Positions 1 to 8,203 of a DNA stretch of 33,207 nt are shown here, one piece after another. The notes below the pieces were generated by a model that did not search any database, was not told where the DNA came from, and saw only the letters and a program-made list of their open reading frames with translations. Each line of letters begins with the position of its first letter. Position 1 is the first letter of the stretch. The translations under genes and the position numbers were made by a program. The DNA is from Dehalococcoidia bacterium (GTDB lineage Bacteria; Chloroflexota; Dehalococcoidia; Tepidiformales; Tepidiformaceae): positions 1 through 33,207 of the forward strand of contig VXPF01000152.1 in the NCBI GenBank assembly GCA_009839725.1, read 5' to 3'.

Positions 1-64
1 GAGGGGGTCGGTCACGGGGGGCAGCGTGGCACATCGCGTGGGGCCTCGCCAGACGGCTCCTGCG

Positions 65-73
65 TGCTAGGCT
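65..73 (+). promoter_or_regulatory. Extended -10 promoter element of the rhodanese gene
   Basis: TGC followed by TAGGCT has the extended -10 form (TGn plus hexamer). It lies 19 nt before the Shine-Dalgarno sequence GAGAGG at 92-97. No convincing -35 element is visible. If it is the promoter, transcription begins near 80, which excludes the upstream GTG at 64 as the start and supports GTG 106. The hexamer TAGGCT also occurs upstream of the NUDIX, ctaG and MFS genes. Confidence 0.4.
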
Positions 74-105
74 TCCTGTCACAACGCACACGAGAGGCAG
101 TTCCT

Positions 106-459
106 GTGGCTACGAAGGACCCGCGAGAACCGTTCACGAGGATCTCGATCGACGAGGCGAAGGAAAAGCTCGACAACGGCGACGCCGTGATGGTCGACGT
201 GCGGGACCCGCACGAGTACGTCGAGGTGCACGCGAAGGGCGTGCGCCTGATTCCGGTGAACACGGTGATGAACGAGATCGGCCAGATCCGCGAGTTCGCG
301 GGCGACAAGAAGGAAGTGCTGTTCATCTGCAAGATGGGCGGCCGCAGCGCGCTCGCAGCGGAGTACGCGACGGCAGCCGGCCTGGACGAGCTGGAGCTGT
401 ACAACGTCGAGGGCGGCACGGACGCATGGGCGGAGGCGGGGCTCCCGACGGGGAACTAG
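106..459 (+). CDS. Rhodanese-like domain protein (single-domain sulfurtransferase)
   Basis: This 117-aa cytosolic protein is one complete rhodanese fold, the usual size for single-domain members such as GlpE or PspE. The N-terminal CH2A-like segment VDVRDPHEY (residues 30-38) and the active-site loop CKMGGRS, with the predicted persulfide-carrying Cys75, are both present. Such proteins move sulfane sulfur from a donor to thiols or cyanide; the donor here is unknown. I chose GTG 106 because GAGAGG at 92-97 sits 8 nt upstream. A GTG at 64 in the same frame would add 14 residues but has no ribosome binding site and overlaps a promoter-like box. The gene faces the convergent HEPN-like gene and has no partner that would assign a pathway. 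The family call is secure; the physiological role is not. Confidence 0.9.
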   Translation: MATKDPREPFTRISIDEAKEKLDNGDAVMVDVRDPHEYVEVHAKGVRLIPVNTVMNEIGQIREFAGDKKEVLFICKMGGRSALAAEYATAAGLDELELYNVEGGTDAWAEAGLPTGN

Positions 460-560
460 GCGAGTCGATCCAGCCGACTACTTTGCGAAGCGGCTCTCCC
501 GCACGGCCTCCCTGTCGAGGCAAACCCATCCAAGCTGCCAAAGGCCATAGGACGCCCCTT

Positions 561-575
561 GCGGCCGCTGGCCGC
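561..575. terminator. GC hairpin between convergent genes (weak terminator candidate)
   Basis: GCGGCC, a 3-nt loop and GGCCGC form a perfect 6-bp stem in the 133-nt gap between the rhodanese stop (459) and the end of the minus-strand gene (593). Neither side carries a T-run, so intrinsic termination is uncertain. The rest of the gap shows nothing else I can support. Confidence 0.25.
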
Positions 576-592
576 CCAGCCACCTCACGCTC

Positions 593-1858
593 CTAAAGGT
601 CGCTATAGACCATCACCCGCGCGGCCGTGAACGCTAGGGGCCCGAGCCAAGGAAACAGGCGGTCCCGATTCGCCCTCGACGGAACAATCATCGTGGCTTG
701 CCTAGATTCCCGACCATGCACCAATCGATTGCGAATGCTGTGTAGAGCCGGCGGGAAACGTTGGTGCCACGACTTCTTGAAGTCGCCAAGCCCTTCCGAC
801 ATGCTTACGACAGCTGGCAGGACGAAGCCACCATCGAGCACGATTTCCTTACTGAAGTGCTCTCGATCATCTCCAAGAGCGTGCCACATTTCTTCTGCAC
901 TAACACACTTCTTTATAACTTCGTTTATCTTGGTGTTTTCCTCAAGTCGCTCGTCAACCACAAGATCCAGAAGGTCCCGGGCTGCTCGCCCGGGTCTTGC
1001 TGCCGCCTCAGGAGCAACAATTATCCTCTGAATATCTTGCATGATATTGTTCCGAATATGGTAGAATCCCGCGTACTCAAGAATTTGATAGTACTGTATG
1101 AACCTAAGGAATGAGTCCCCAGTCCTTGCGCTTTCCCAGAGTCCCAACAGATGTTGATTTATGTCCCTTCCAGAAACTAATGGAGGGAAGTCTCCACTCG
1201 GATACCGTTGATGTCGACTCCTCTCAAGGGAGAAGTCTGACGGCTCTTCGTGGATTCGAATCTTCGGAGTTTCCCGGTCAAAGTACTCCATGAAGAAGTT
1301 CAGGTTACGAACTAAGTCAGTTATGTCTTCTTCCTTGTATTCTCGAAAGCCTTCTATCCAGAACGATACTGGGCTGTCTGTCTCGCGCAGTGCTCGTTCC
1401 GGAAAGTTCTGCGAGATTCTCGCGTAGAGCTTGAATGTCCGAAGATTGCGTTTTCCCTGGGCCGTCTGCCCTAGGGAATCAGCAGCGCGGGCGATTTCAA
1501 GAAGTCTGTCGCTGGAGAGCCCAAAGTAGCACGCATAGTCCTCACCCTTGAATCGAAAGGTGAACCGCCTGTCCCTCAACCCTGAACCGACACCAAGAGC
1601 CCTATAGATCACTTCGAGCTGCTCGGTGTCGTCATGCCACAGCGCCGTAAAGCGAGGCGGCAGCCGGACTTCATTGAGGGCAGTCAAGAGGGCTTCCTCG
1701 CCAGGATCGAGGACGATTACCAGACCTTCCTCCCCCCAGGCACCGAATACGGCAGGCGCGCCCTCCCACACACTGACACTGGCTTCGGGATTTCGCGCAA
1801 GGAAGGGCTGCAGTCTGGCCCGCAGAGAATCCGCCTCTGCCTCGATGAATTCCGTCAC
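593..1858 (-). CDS. Hypothetical protein with C-terminal HEPN-like RNxxxH motif
   Basis: This 421-aa soluble protein belongs to no family I can name with confidence. The C-terminal part (about residues 235-421) is helical. It contains the run FIQYYQILEY and then RNRLVHG, where R376-N377-x3-H381 matches the RNxxxH active-site motif of HEPN domains (ribonucleases found in toxins, Abi and other defence proteins). The N-terminal 230 residues resemble a mixed alpha/beta sensor or scaffold but have no recognisable motif. The start is GTG 1858, with GGAGG at 1866-1870 seven nt upstream. The DNA is clearly AT-richer than its neighbours (for example 901-1110) and uses A/T third bases freely, a sign of horizontal acquisition. 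It stands alone, with no antitoxin or partner. HEPN assignment is inferred from a short motif plus context; an inactive structural HEPN is possible. Confidence 0.6.
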   Translation of the reverse strand: MTEFIEAEADSLRARLQPFLARNPEASVSVWEGAPAVFGAWGEEGLVIVLDPGEEALLTALNEVRLPPRFTALWHDDTEQLEVIYRALGVGSGLRDRRFTFRFKGEDYACYFGLSSDRLLEIARAADSLGQTAQGKRNLRTFKLYARISQNFPERALRETDSPVSFWIEGFREYKEEDITDLVRNLNFFMEYFDRETPKIRIHEEPSDFSLERSRHQRYPSGDFPPLVSGRDINQHLLGLWESARTGDSFLRFIQYYQILEYAGFYHIRNNIMQDIQRIIVAPEAAARPGRAARDLLDLVVDERLEENTKINEVIKKCVSAEEMWHALGDDREHFSKEIVLDGGFVLPAVVSMSEGLGDFKKSWHQRFPPALHSIRNRLVHGRESRQATMIVPSRANRDRLFPWLGPLAFTAARVMVYSDL

Positions 1859-2000
1859 TGAACTACCTCCGCGATGCTCGCCCTCGCACCCGCTACCACC
1901 CTAACCCACCGCGATCCCTCGTGGCCGGTAAGGCCGCCATAGACAGCGCCAGCAGGGGAGTCTAGCGCACTCTCACGCTCTGCCATCAAAGCGCCTAGGC

Positions 2001-2029
2001 TTCGGATCGGCGCTCATTTGTGCTAGAAT
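2001..2029 (+). promoter_or_regulatory. Candidate rpoD promoter with extended -10
   Basis: TGC plus TAGAAT at 2021-2029 is an extended -10 matching TATAAT at 5 of 6 positions. A weak -35 (TTCGGA, 2001-2006) lies 17 bp upstream. Transcription would begin near 2036, giving a 5' UTR of about 58 nt before the ATG at 2094. A second box, TAGGCT at 1996-2001, could be a tandem promoter. The remainder of the 1859-2093 gap holds no gene. Confidence 0.45.
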
Positions 2030-2093
2030 AGAGAAGGCGCTGTGTGTCCACGCGCCATCCCAAATCCATGTACCGGGGGTACCTGTCAGCCGC

Positions 2094-3728
<1,635 letters not shown>

Positions 3729-3729
3729 C

Positions 3730-3747
3730 GTTCCCGAACGAGGGAAC
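3730..3747. terminator. Hairpin between rpoD and the convergent membrane gene
   Basis: GTTCCC, a 6-nt loop and GGGAAC form a perfect 6-bp stem starting 1 nt after the rpoD stop and ending at the stop codon of the convergent gene. There is no T-run on either side. Its position fits a bidirectional transcript end, but the stem is short. Confidence 0.3.
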
Positions 3748-4187
3748 TACGAAGCAGGCGCCGCCTCCCGCCAGAGGCGGCGTCCTGCTGCCAGCCACAG
3801 CATCACGCCGACGGAATCGACGAGGAGCCAGATAACCGGCTGGGTCAGCGTGGGGTCGCCAAAGACCTGCATGAGCCAGGACCAGGCGAGCAGGATGGCC
3901 TGCACCCCGCCGATGTAGAAGAGTCCGTTGACCTCGACGTAGGCGCGCCAGTTGTTGGCCTCTGGAAGCGCCGCATCGTGACGGCGCTTCCAGAGGTATG
4001 CGAAGAGGAGGACGAGCAGCGAGCCCGCCATCATGAACGGGTCGTACGCCTCCCAGTAGGTGAAGTCGGGGTCGTGATCGGGCTGGTAGAAGGGCGTGAT
4101 GATCAGATGGACGGCGGTCGCCGCCGCCAGCAGCAGCAGGTAGAGCGCGACGACGCGCTTCCCGGCAGCCAGGTTCTGATCAGTCAC
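3747..4187 (-). CDS. Small polytopic membrane protein, third copy of a tandem triplet
   Basis: This 146-aa protein has about four predicted membrane helices: VVALYLLLLAAATAVHLII near the N-terminus, MMAGSLLVLLFAYL, an IGGVQAILLAWSW helix and WLLVDSVGVMLWLAAG near the end. A soluble loop before helix 3 contains NWRAYVEVNGLFY, and the C-terminus is GRRLWREAA. Both motifs recur in the 4637-5047 paralog. I prefer GTG 4187 because it overlaps the upstream stop by 8 nt, which suggests translational coupling; ATG 4205 is the alternative. Longer extension would only translate the upstream gene in another frame. I do not recognise the family, and no catalytic or metal-binding motif stands out. The three copies probably sit together in the membrane, perhaps as a hetero-oligomer (inference). 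Confidence 0.75.
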   Translation of the reverse strand: MTDQNLAAGKRVVALYLLLLAAATAVHLIITPFYQPDHDPDFTYWEAYDPFMMAGSLLVLLFAYLWKRRHDAALPEANNWRAYVEVNGLFYIGGVQAILLAWSWLMQVFGDPTLTQPVIWLLVDSVGVMLWLAAGRRLWREAAPAS

Positions 4188-4614
4188 GGGCCCCAAAGGG
4201 CGCATGGGGCTCGCGCCAGAGCTTGATCGCCATTTCGACCGCGAGGATCGACATGGCGGTGTTGACCAGCACCCAGACGAAGCCAATGGGCTCAAAGCCC
4301 CCCTCACCCCACTGGCTTGCGAACCAGTTGTTCAAGAATCCGAGGAGGAGAGCCACGGCGAGGTGGAACCGGCCATACGCGACGAACTTGTCCCAGCCAC
4401 TGGCATCGTCCGCCAACGACCTTGTCCCGACAAAGGTGATCAGGACGAGGAGGACGGCAGCAACGGCCATGAACCAATTCAGGATGTCCCACACCTCGCT
4501 GGCGTCGGCCAGGTTCCCCTGGCCCGCGTAGAGCGGGGAGATGACGAAGTAGGCGCCCACGGCCACGCCCACCAGAAGCAGGTAGACAGCGAACAGTCGA
4601 TGGATGGCTGCCAT
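4180..4614 (-). CDS. Small polytopic membrane protein, middle copy of a tandem triplet
   Basis: This 144-aa protein shares the layout of its two neighbours: helix 1 (LFAVYLLLVGVAVGAYFVI), a short extracytoplasmic loop ending in NWFMAV, helix 2 (VAAVLLVLITFVG), a charged loop with WDKFVAYGRFH where the others have WR-YVEVNGLFY, helix 3 (ALLLGFLNNWFASQWGEGG) and helix 4 (VLVNTAMSILAVEMAIKLWRE). The start is ATG 4614, supported by GGGAGG 5-6 nt upstream. The phrase NWFA-WG-GG is shared with the 4637-5047 copy, so those two may be the most recent duplicates. It is 22 nt from the upstream copy's stop and overlaps the downstream copy. Function is unknown. Confidence 0.8.
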   Translation of the reverse strand: MAAIHRLFAVYLLLVGVAVGAYFVISPLYAGQGNLADASEVWDILNWFMAVAAVLLVLITFVGTRSLADDASGWDKFVAYGRFHLAVALLLGFLNNWFASQWGEGGFEPIGFVWVLVNTAMSILAVEMAIKLWREPHAPFGARD

Positions 4615-4636
4615 GAGGTCCTCCCGGCCTACGGGG

Positions 4637-5047
4637 CTAGCTTGTCGCCTCACGCCAGAGGCGGAGGCCGACGACGACGAACAGGATGGGCATGGCCGTG
4701 TCGACGATGTGCCAGACGGTGAAGTCACCGCCGGAGCCCCACTCGACGGCGAACCAGTTGGGCAGGAAGGCCAGCGTGAGGGCGACCACGCCGTAGAAGA
4801 GGCCGTTCACCTCCACGTATTCACGCCAGGAGGGGTCATCCGTGGAGGCATCGAATTCGCGCTTGCGGAGGAAGGTCCCAACGAGGGCCAGCAAGAGGCC
4901 CGCAGCCATGAACCAGTCGAGGGTGCGCCAGACCACAAGGTCGGCGTCGTGCTCCTCATAGAAGGGGAAAATGATGAACTGGACGGCCACGGCGAGGCCG
5001 ACCAGGATCAGATAGACCGACGCGAGTTGCTTGAGCGCTGCGGGCAT
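4637..5047 (-). CDS. Small polytopic membrane protein, first copy of a tandem triplet
   Basis: This 136-aa protein leads a three-gene minus-strand operon. ATG 5047 has an ideal AGGAGG (5053-5058) five nt upstream; longer frames would run into the divergent NUDIX gene region. Predicted helices are ASVYLILVGLAVAVQFIIF, MAAGLLLALVGTFL, YGVVALTLAFLPNWFAVEW and IVDTAMPILFVVVGLRLW. The loop motif SWREYVEVNGLFYG and the terminal LRLWREA mark the family. The first periplasmic loop is acidic (YEEHDADLV). No known domain is recognised. It is divergent from the NUDIX gene across 128 nt, which contains the GGTAGGCT box pointing toward NUDIX. Confidence 0.85.
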   Translation of the reverse strand: MPAALKQLASVYLILVGLAVAVQFIIFPFYEEHDADLVVWRTLDWFMAAGLLLALVGTFLRKREFDASTDDPSWREYVEVNGLFYGVVALTLAFLPNWFAVEWGSGGDFTVWHIVDTAMPILFVVVGLRLWREATS

Positions 5048-5113
5048 CTTTACCTCCTCTTGCCGGCACCGTACCACGGGTGTCCAGTCAGCACGCTTAC
5101 GCACTCCGGGCGG

Positions 5114-5119
5114 TAGGCT
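5114..5119 (+). promoter_or_regulatory. Candidate -10 element of the NUDIX gene
   Basis: TAGGCT lies within GCGGTAGGCTGG, a 12-nt string also present upstream of ctaG on the other strand. It would give a leader of about 50 nt before the ATG at 5176. No clear -35 element is seen. Confidence 0.3.
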
Positions 5120-5175
5120 GGCCCCGCGCGAACGAGGCGCCGAGGGCCCGAGACAGGGCCCCAGGGGAGGCGGCA

Positions 5176-5712
5176 ATGCCCGATCATCCAGAGCTCACCG
5201 GCAGCGAGGTCGTGTTCGACGGGCGGCTGTTCGACCTGCGTCTGGACACGCTTCGATCGCCCGAGGGACACACGTTCCGGCGGGAGATGGTCTACCACCC
5301 GGGCGCCGTCTGCATGATCGCGATCGACAGCGAGGGGCGGCTCCTGCTGGTGGAGCAGTACCGCCACGGCTCCCGCACGAGGCTGCTCGAGATTCCCGCG
5401 GGAACGCTGGAGCCGGGGGAAGACCCGGCCGAAACCGCGGCGAGGGAGCTGCGCGAGGAGGTTGGGATGCGGGCGGACCGGGTGGAGCCGCTGGGCGGGT
5501 TCTGGATCGCCCCAAGCTACGCGACCGAGTACATCCACATCTTCCTCTGCACCGACCTGACACCCGACCCCCTGCCCGGCGACGAGGACGAGGACATCGA
5601 AATCGTCCCGCTCACGCCGGCGGAGGCGGTGGCGGCGGTGGACGAGGGGCGCATCATCGACGCGAAGTCGATCGCGGGGATCCTGCGCTGGGAGCGGCTC
5701 TCGGGGGCATGA
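5176..5712 (+). CDS. NUDIX hydrolase, ADP-ribose pyrophosphatase-like
   Basis: This 178-aa cytosolic enzyme hydrolyses a nucleoside diphosphate linked to another moiety. The complete Nudix box runs from G76 to M98 (G-x5-E-x7-REL-x-EE-x-GM), with the Mg-binding REEVG core. The N-terminal beta segment (LRSPEGHTFRREMVYHPGAV) and the phrase LLVEQYRHG resemble the NudF/ADP-ribose pyrophosphatase subgroup, as does GFWIAPSYATEYIHIF downstream. ATG 5176 has AGGGGAGG (5163-5170) five nt upstream, which outranks the longer in-frame start at 5080. The exact substrate is inferred by subfamily resemblance. It is monocistronic, next to a convergent small membrane protein. Confidence 0.92.
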   Translation: MPDHPELTGSEVVFDGRLFDLRLDTLRSPEGHTFRREMVYHPGAVCMIAIDSEGRLLLVEQYRHGSRTRLLEIPAGTLEPGEDPAETAARELREEVGMRADRVEPLGGFWIAPSYATEYIHIFLCTDLTPDPLPGDEDEDIEIVPLTPAEAVAAVDEGRIIDAKSIAGILRWERLSGA

Positions 5713-5721
5713 GACCGGCCG

Positions 5722-5973
5722 TCAGGACTGCAGATAGAGGCCGACGATCAGGCCGACGGTCGTGACCCAGGCACCGGCGCCCACCACCAGCAAGATGTTG
5801 AAGCGACTGTTCATCTCGGAGCGCAGCACCTCGTTCTGGCGGTTCGACTCAGCGCGCCAGGCATTGAAGGCCTGCGTCAGGTCGCCCAGTCGCTGGTCGA
5901 CCTGCTCGTAGGCGCCTTCGAGTCTGCTGATACGTTCTTCGGTCGTCACGATTGCCCGTGGCAATAGTAACAC
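5722..5973 (-). CDS. Small coiled-coil protein with C-terminal membrane anchor
   Basis: This is an 83-aa product from GTG 5973, or 75 aa from GTG 5949; neither start has a convincing ribosome binding site. Residues about 10-55 form an amphipathic heptad-like helix (ERISRLEGAYEQVDQRLGDL), followed by one membrane segment (FNILLVVGAGAWVTTVGLIVGLYL) and a two-residue tail. The layout resembles XhlA-like or DUF1640-like small membrane-anchored coiled coils, but I cannot assign a family. It is convergent with NUDIX, with 9 nt between the stops. Confidence 0.6.
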   Translation of the reverse strand: MLLLPRAIVTTEERISRLEGAYEQVDQRLGDLTQAFNAWRAESNRQNEVLRSEMNSRFNILLVVGAGAWVTTVGLIVGLYLQS

Positions 5974-6003
5974 GTTTGGTGCATATCACCGCAAGACCAG
6001 CTG

Positions 6004-6861
6004 CTAGCCACCGACCTCGCGCCAGTAGCGCTCCAGGGCTTCGATGTGAGCTCGGGGACCCTCAAGGCCAGCGTTCATGGTGCGCATGGAGACGTAGTCG
6101 GCGCCGGCCTCGCGCCAGCGCTCGACTTCGCCGGCCCAGCTCTCGGGGCTGTCGCCGTAGTTCACCATCGCCTCGATGCCGAAGCCGGCGGGGTCACGCC
6201 CCTCCCGCTCGAGATACCCCTGGATCTTCTCGAGGGCCTGGGCGGAGTCGGGGGAACCGCCGCCGAAGATGAAGCCGTCGCCAATGCGGGCCGCTCGCTC
6301 GAAGGCGGGGTCGCTGAAGCCGCCGAACCAGATGGGGATGCGGCGGCCGGGGAGGGGCTTGAGGCCGGCGCGGTCGATGCGGTGCCAGTTGCCGTCGAAG
6401 TCGACGATGGGCTCGTCCCAGAGGCGGCGCAGCACCTCGACCTGCTCCTCCTGGCGCTTGCCGCGGTTGGTGAACTGCTCGTTGAGGGAGTCGTACTCGA
6501 CGTAGTTCCAGCCGGTGCCGATGCCGAGCCGGAGGCGGCCCCCGGAAAGGATGTCGACCTCGGCGGCCTGCTTGGCGACGAGCGCGGTCTGGCGCTGGGG
6601 CAGGATGATGACGCCGGTCACCAGCTCGACGCGCTCGGTGATGGCGGCGAGGTAGCCGAAGAGCACGAAGGGCTCGTGGAAGGCGGACTCGTGGGTGTAA
6701 GGGCCCCACAGCTTCGGCTCGCGGTCGGGCAGAGCGCCGAGCACGTGGTCGTAGGCGAGGATGTGGGAGTAGCCGAGCCCCTCGGCCGTCTGCGCGAAGT
6801 CGCGGATCACGGCCGGATCCGAGCCGATCTCGGTCTGGGGGAAGATGGCGCCGATCTGCAT
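6004..6861 (-). CDS. LLM-class flavin-dependent oxidoreductase (F420 or FMN)
   Basis: This 285-aa member of the bacterial luciferase-like superfamily has a TIM-barrel fold. Family marks are an N-terminal beta strand (MQIGAIFPQTEIG), AYDHVLG, the segment VTGVIILPQRQTALVAKQAAEVDILSGGRLRLGIGTGWN and GRRIPIWFGG. The last two are the usual cofactor-side motifs of the F420-dependent TIGR03619-type subfamily. Such enzymes oxidise alcohols, aldehydes or small ring compounds with F420 or FMN; the substrate is unknown. ATG 6861 was chosen because AGGGG lies 8 nt upstream; a GTG at 6870 overlaps that site. A TAGACT box at 6894-6899 is a candidate -10. It lies 66 nt downstream of the copper operon on the same strand but probably has its own promoter. 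Confidence 0.88.
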   Translation of the reverse strand: MQIGAIFPQTEIGSDPAVIRDFAQTAEGLGYSHILAYDHVLGALPDREPKLWGPYTHESAFHEPFVLFGYLAAITERVELVTGVIILPQRQTALVAKQAAEVDILSGGRLRLGIGTGWNYVEYDSLNEQFTNRGKRQEEQVEVLRRLWDEPIVDFDGNWHRIDRAGLKPLPGRRIPIWFGGFSDPAFERAARIGDGFIFGGGSPDSAQALEKIQGYLEREGRDPAGFGIEAMVNYGDSPESWAGEVERWREAGADYVSMRTMNAGLEGPRAHIEALERYWREVGG

Positions 6862-6927
6862 GCGAAACACCCCTCTGTCGTGGCGGTGGGGAGAGTCTAC
6901 GCGAGGCTTCCGGGCACGGTGGGAGCG

Positions 6928-7470
6928 CTACTCGTCGTCCATCCCCTCGCCGCCCATGTCCTCCCCGTCCATGTCGCCGTGGTCCATATCGCCGCCCTCG
7001 GCGCCGAACTCCTGGACATGCACCGTGACCGTCACGCGCCCCGCGCGTTCGAAGTCGAGGACCAGCTCGAACGTGTCGCCGGGTTCGGGAATGTCGGCGA
7101 CGCCCAGTACCATGACGTGATAGCCGCCTGGTTGGAGGCTGACGTGCCCGCCGGGGTCGATGGGGATGCCCCCCTCCACCGGACGCATCATCGTGCTCCC
7201 GCCCTCCGACACCACCTCGTGCACCTGCGTGTCGTCGGCAATATCAGCAGTGGCACCCACGAGCCGGTCGCCCGCGCCCGTGCTGCGGACATCGAAGTAG
7301 ACCGCCCCGATGTCGGTCGTCGTGAACTGCGCCCGCGCGTTGCTGACCTCGATGGCGCCGCCCTCGGCCCCACTGCCTTCTCCGTCGCCGCAGGCCACAG
7401 ACACTCCGAGGAAGAGGGCCGCCAGGGCGACGGCTGCGATCAGCCCGTCGCCGGGACGGAACAACGTCAC
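6928..7470 (-). CDS. PCuAC-type periplasmic copper chaperone lipoprotein
   Basis: This protein of about 180 aa is predicted to be exported and lipidated: a hydrophobic stretch (IAAVALAALFLGVSVAC) ends in a lipobox with Cys27. The mature domain carries the PCuAC copper site: H85 (in QVHEVV), M95/M96, and the GYHVM pair H119/M121. It delivers Cu(I) to the CuA centre of cytochrome c oxidase, usually together with SCO1. The C-terminal tail (about 160-181) is unusual in being rich in Met, Asp and His (MDHGDMDGEDM), likely an extra copper-binding extension. GTG 7470 overlaps the SCO1 stop by 4 nt (GTGA), indicating translational coupling. It is the last gene of the ctaG-sco1-PCuAC operon. Confidence 0.9.
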   Translation of the reverse strand: MTLFRPGDGLIAAVALAALFLGVSVACGDGEGSGAEGGAIEVSNARAQFTTTDIGAVYFDVRSTGAGDRLVGATADIADDTQVHEVVSEGGSTMMRPVEGGIPIDPGGHVSLQPGGYHVMVLGVADIPEPGDTFELVLDFERAGRVTVTVHVQEFGAEGGDMDHGDMDGEDMGGEGMDDE

Positions 7471-8198
7471 GAGGGCTCCCGCCAGCCGTGCTCGGCGAGC
7501 ATGGGAATGTCGTGCGCCATGATCTCGCGCAGGCCGCCTCCCTGCAGGAACGGGTAGACGACATGCCCGAGATTGTCGGGCGTGTAGGCGATGAGGTAGG
7601 TGGCGTGATTGACGGTGTAGCGCCCGTCGCCGATGTCCCGCGTCACGATCTGGGGCATGCCGAGGAACGTGAGCAACGAGGCGAGCGTCTCGGGCTCGAT
7701 GGTCAGCCCGATAAACCTCTCGTCGAAGAGGTCGAGCCAGCGGCGGATGGCGGCTGCGTCGTCTCTCTCGGGGTCGGTGGTGATGAAGACGACGCGGATG
7801 CGGTCGACGAGCTCGGGGTTCATCTCCTCAAGCACCTTCGAGAGCTCGAGCATGTGCGTGGGGCAGATGTCGGGGCAGTGGGTGTAGCCGAGGTAGAGGA
7901 GGGTGAGGTAGCCCTCGGTCTCGGCGAGGAAGTCGAAGGGGTCGCCGTTCGTGTCGGTCAGGACGACGTCCGGCTTGGGCAGGGGCGGCGAGGCGAGCGC
8001 GCCCTGATACCTGACCTCTGCCCCCCCGTCCGTGCGGGGCGCGGCGACGCGCTGGGAAGTCTCGGTGGCGCTCTCGTCAGCGCCAACCTGCTTCGGGGGA
8101 CCGGAGACCTCGAAGGGCGCCTCATTGGCCCCATCGCCGCCACCACAAGCGACGAGGCCGACCGCCAGCAGGGCAACCAGCGGCAGCATCAGGCGCAC
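7467..8198 (-). CDS. SCO1/SenC/PrrC-type copper-binding lipoprotein
   Basis: This 243-aa protein is a thioredoxin-fold metallochaperone that loads copper into the CuA site of cytochrome c oxidase. A lipoprotein signal (MLPLVALLAVGLVAC, Cys18) precedes a disordered linker of about 50 residues. The SCO domain starts near residue 75, with C108-PDI-C112 (YTHCPDICPTHM) and the distal copper ligand H198 (VNHATY), all intact. GTG 8198 is preferred: AGGTGA, which contains the ctaG stop, lies 8 nt upstream. ATG 8189 is possible. It sits 5 nt after ctaG and overlaps the PCuAC gene by 4 nt. The oxidase subunits themselves are not in the window. Confidence 0.93.
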   Translation of the reverse strand: MRLMLPLVALLAVGLVACGGGDGANEAPFEVSGPPKQVGADESATETSQRVAAPRTDGGAEVRYQGALASPPLPKPDVVLTDTNGDPFDFLAETEGYLTLLYLGYTHCPDICPTHMLELSKVLEEMNPELVDRIRVVFITTDPERDDAAAIRRWLDLFDERFIGLTIEPETLASLLTFLGMPQIVTRDIGDGRYTVNHATYLIAYTPDNLGHVVYPFLQGGGLREIMAHDIPMLAEHGWREPS

Positions 8199-8203
8199 GG
8201 GAG

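Noticed and set aside
64-105. GTG 64 as the start of the rhodanese gene
   Set aside because: No ribosome binding site; the region contains a -10-like box, and GTG 106 has GAGAGG at good distance.
3759-3782. 9-bp GC hairpin shortly after the rpoD stop
   Set aside because: It is a by-product of the conserved R-L-W-R-E-A codons at the end of the convergent membrane gene and recurs in part in its paralogs; no U-tract follows.
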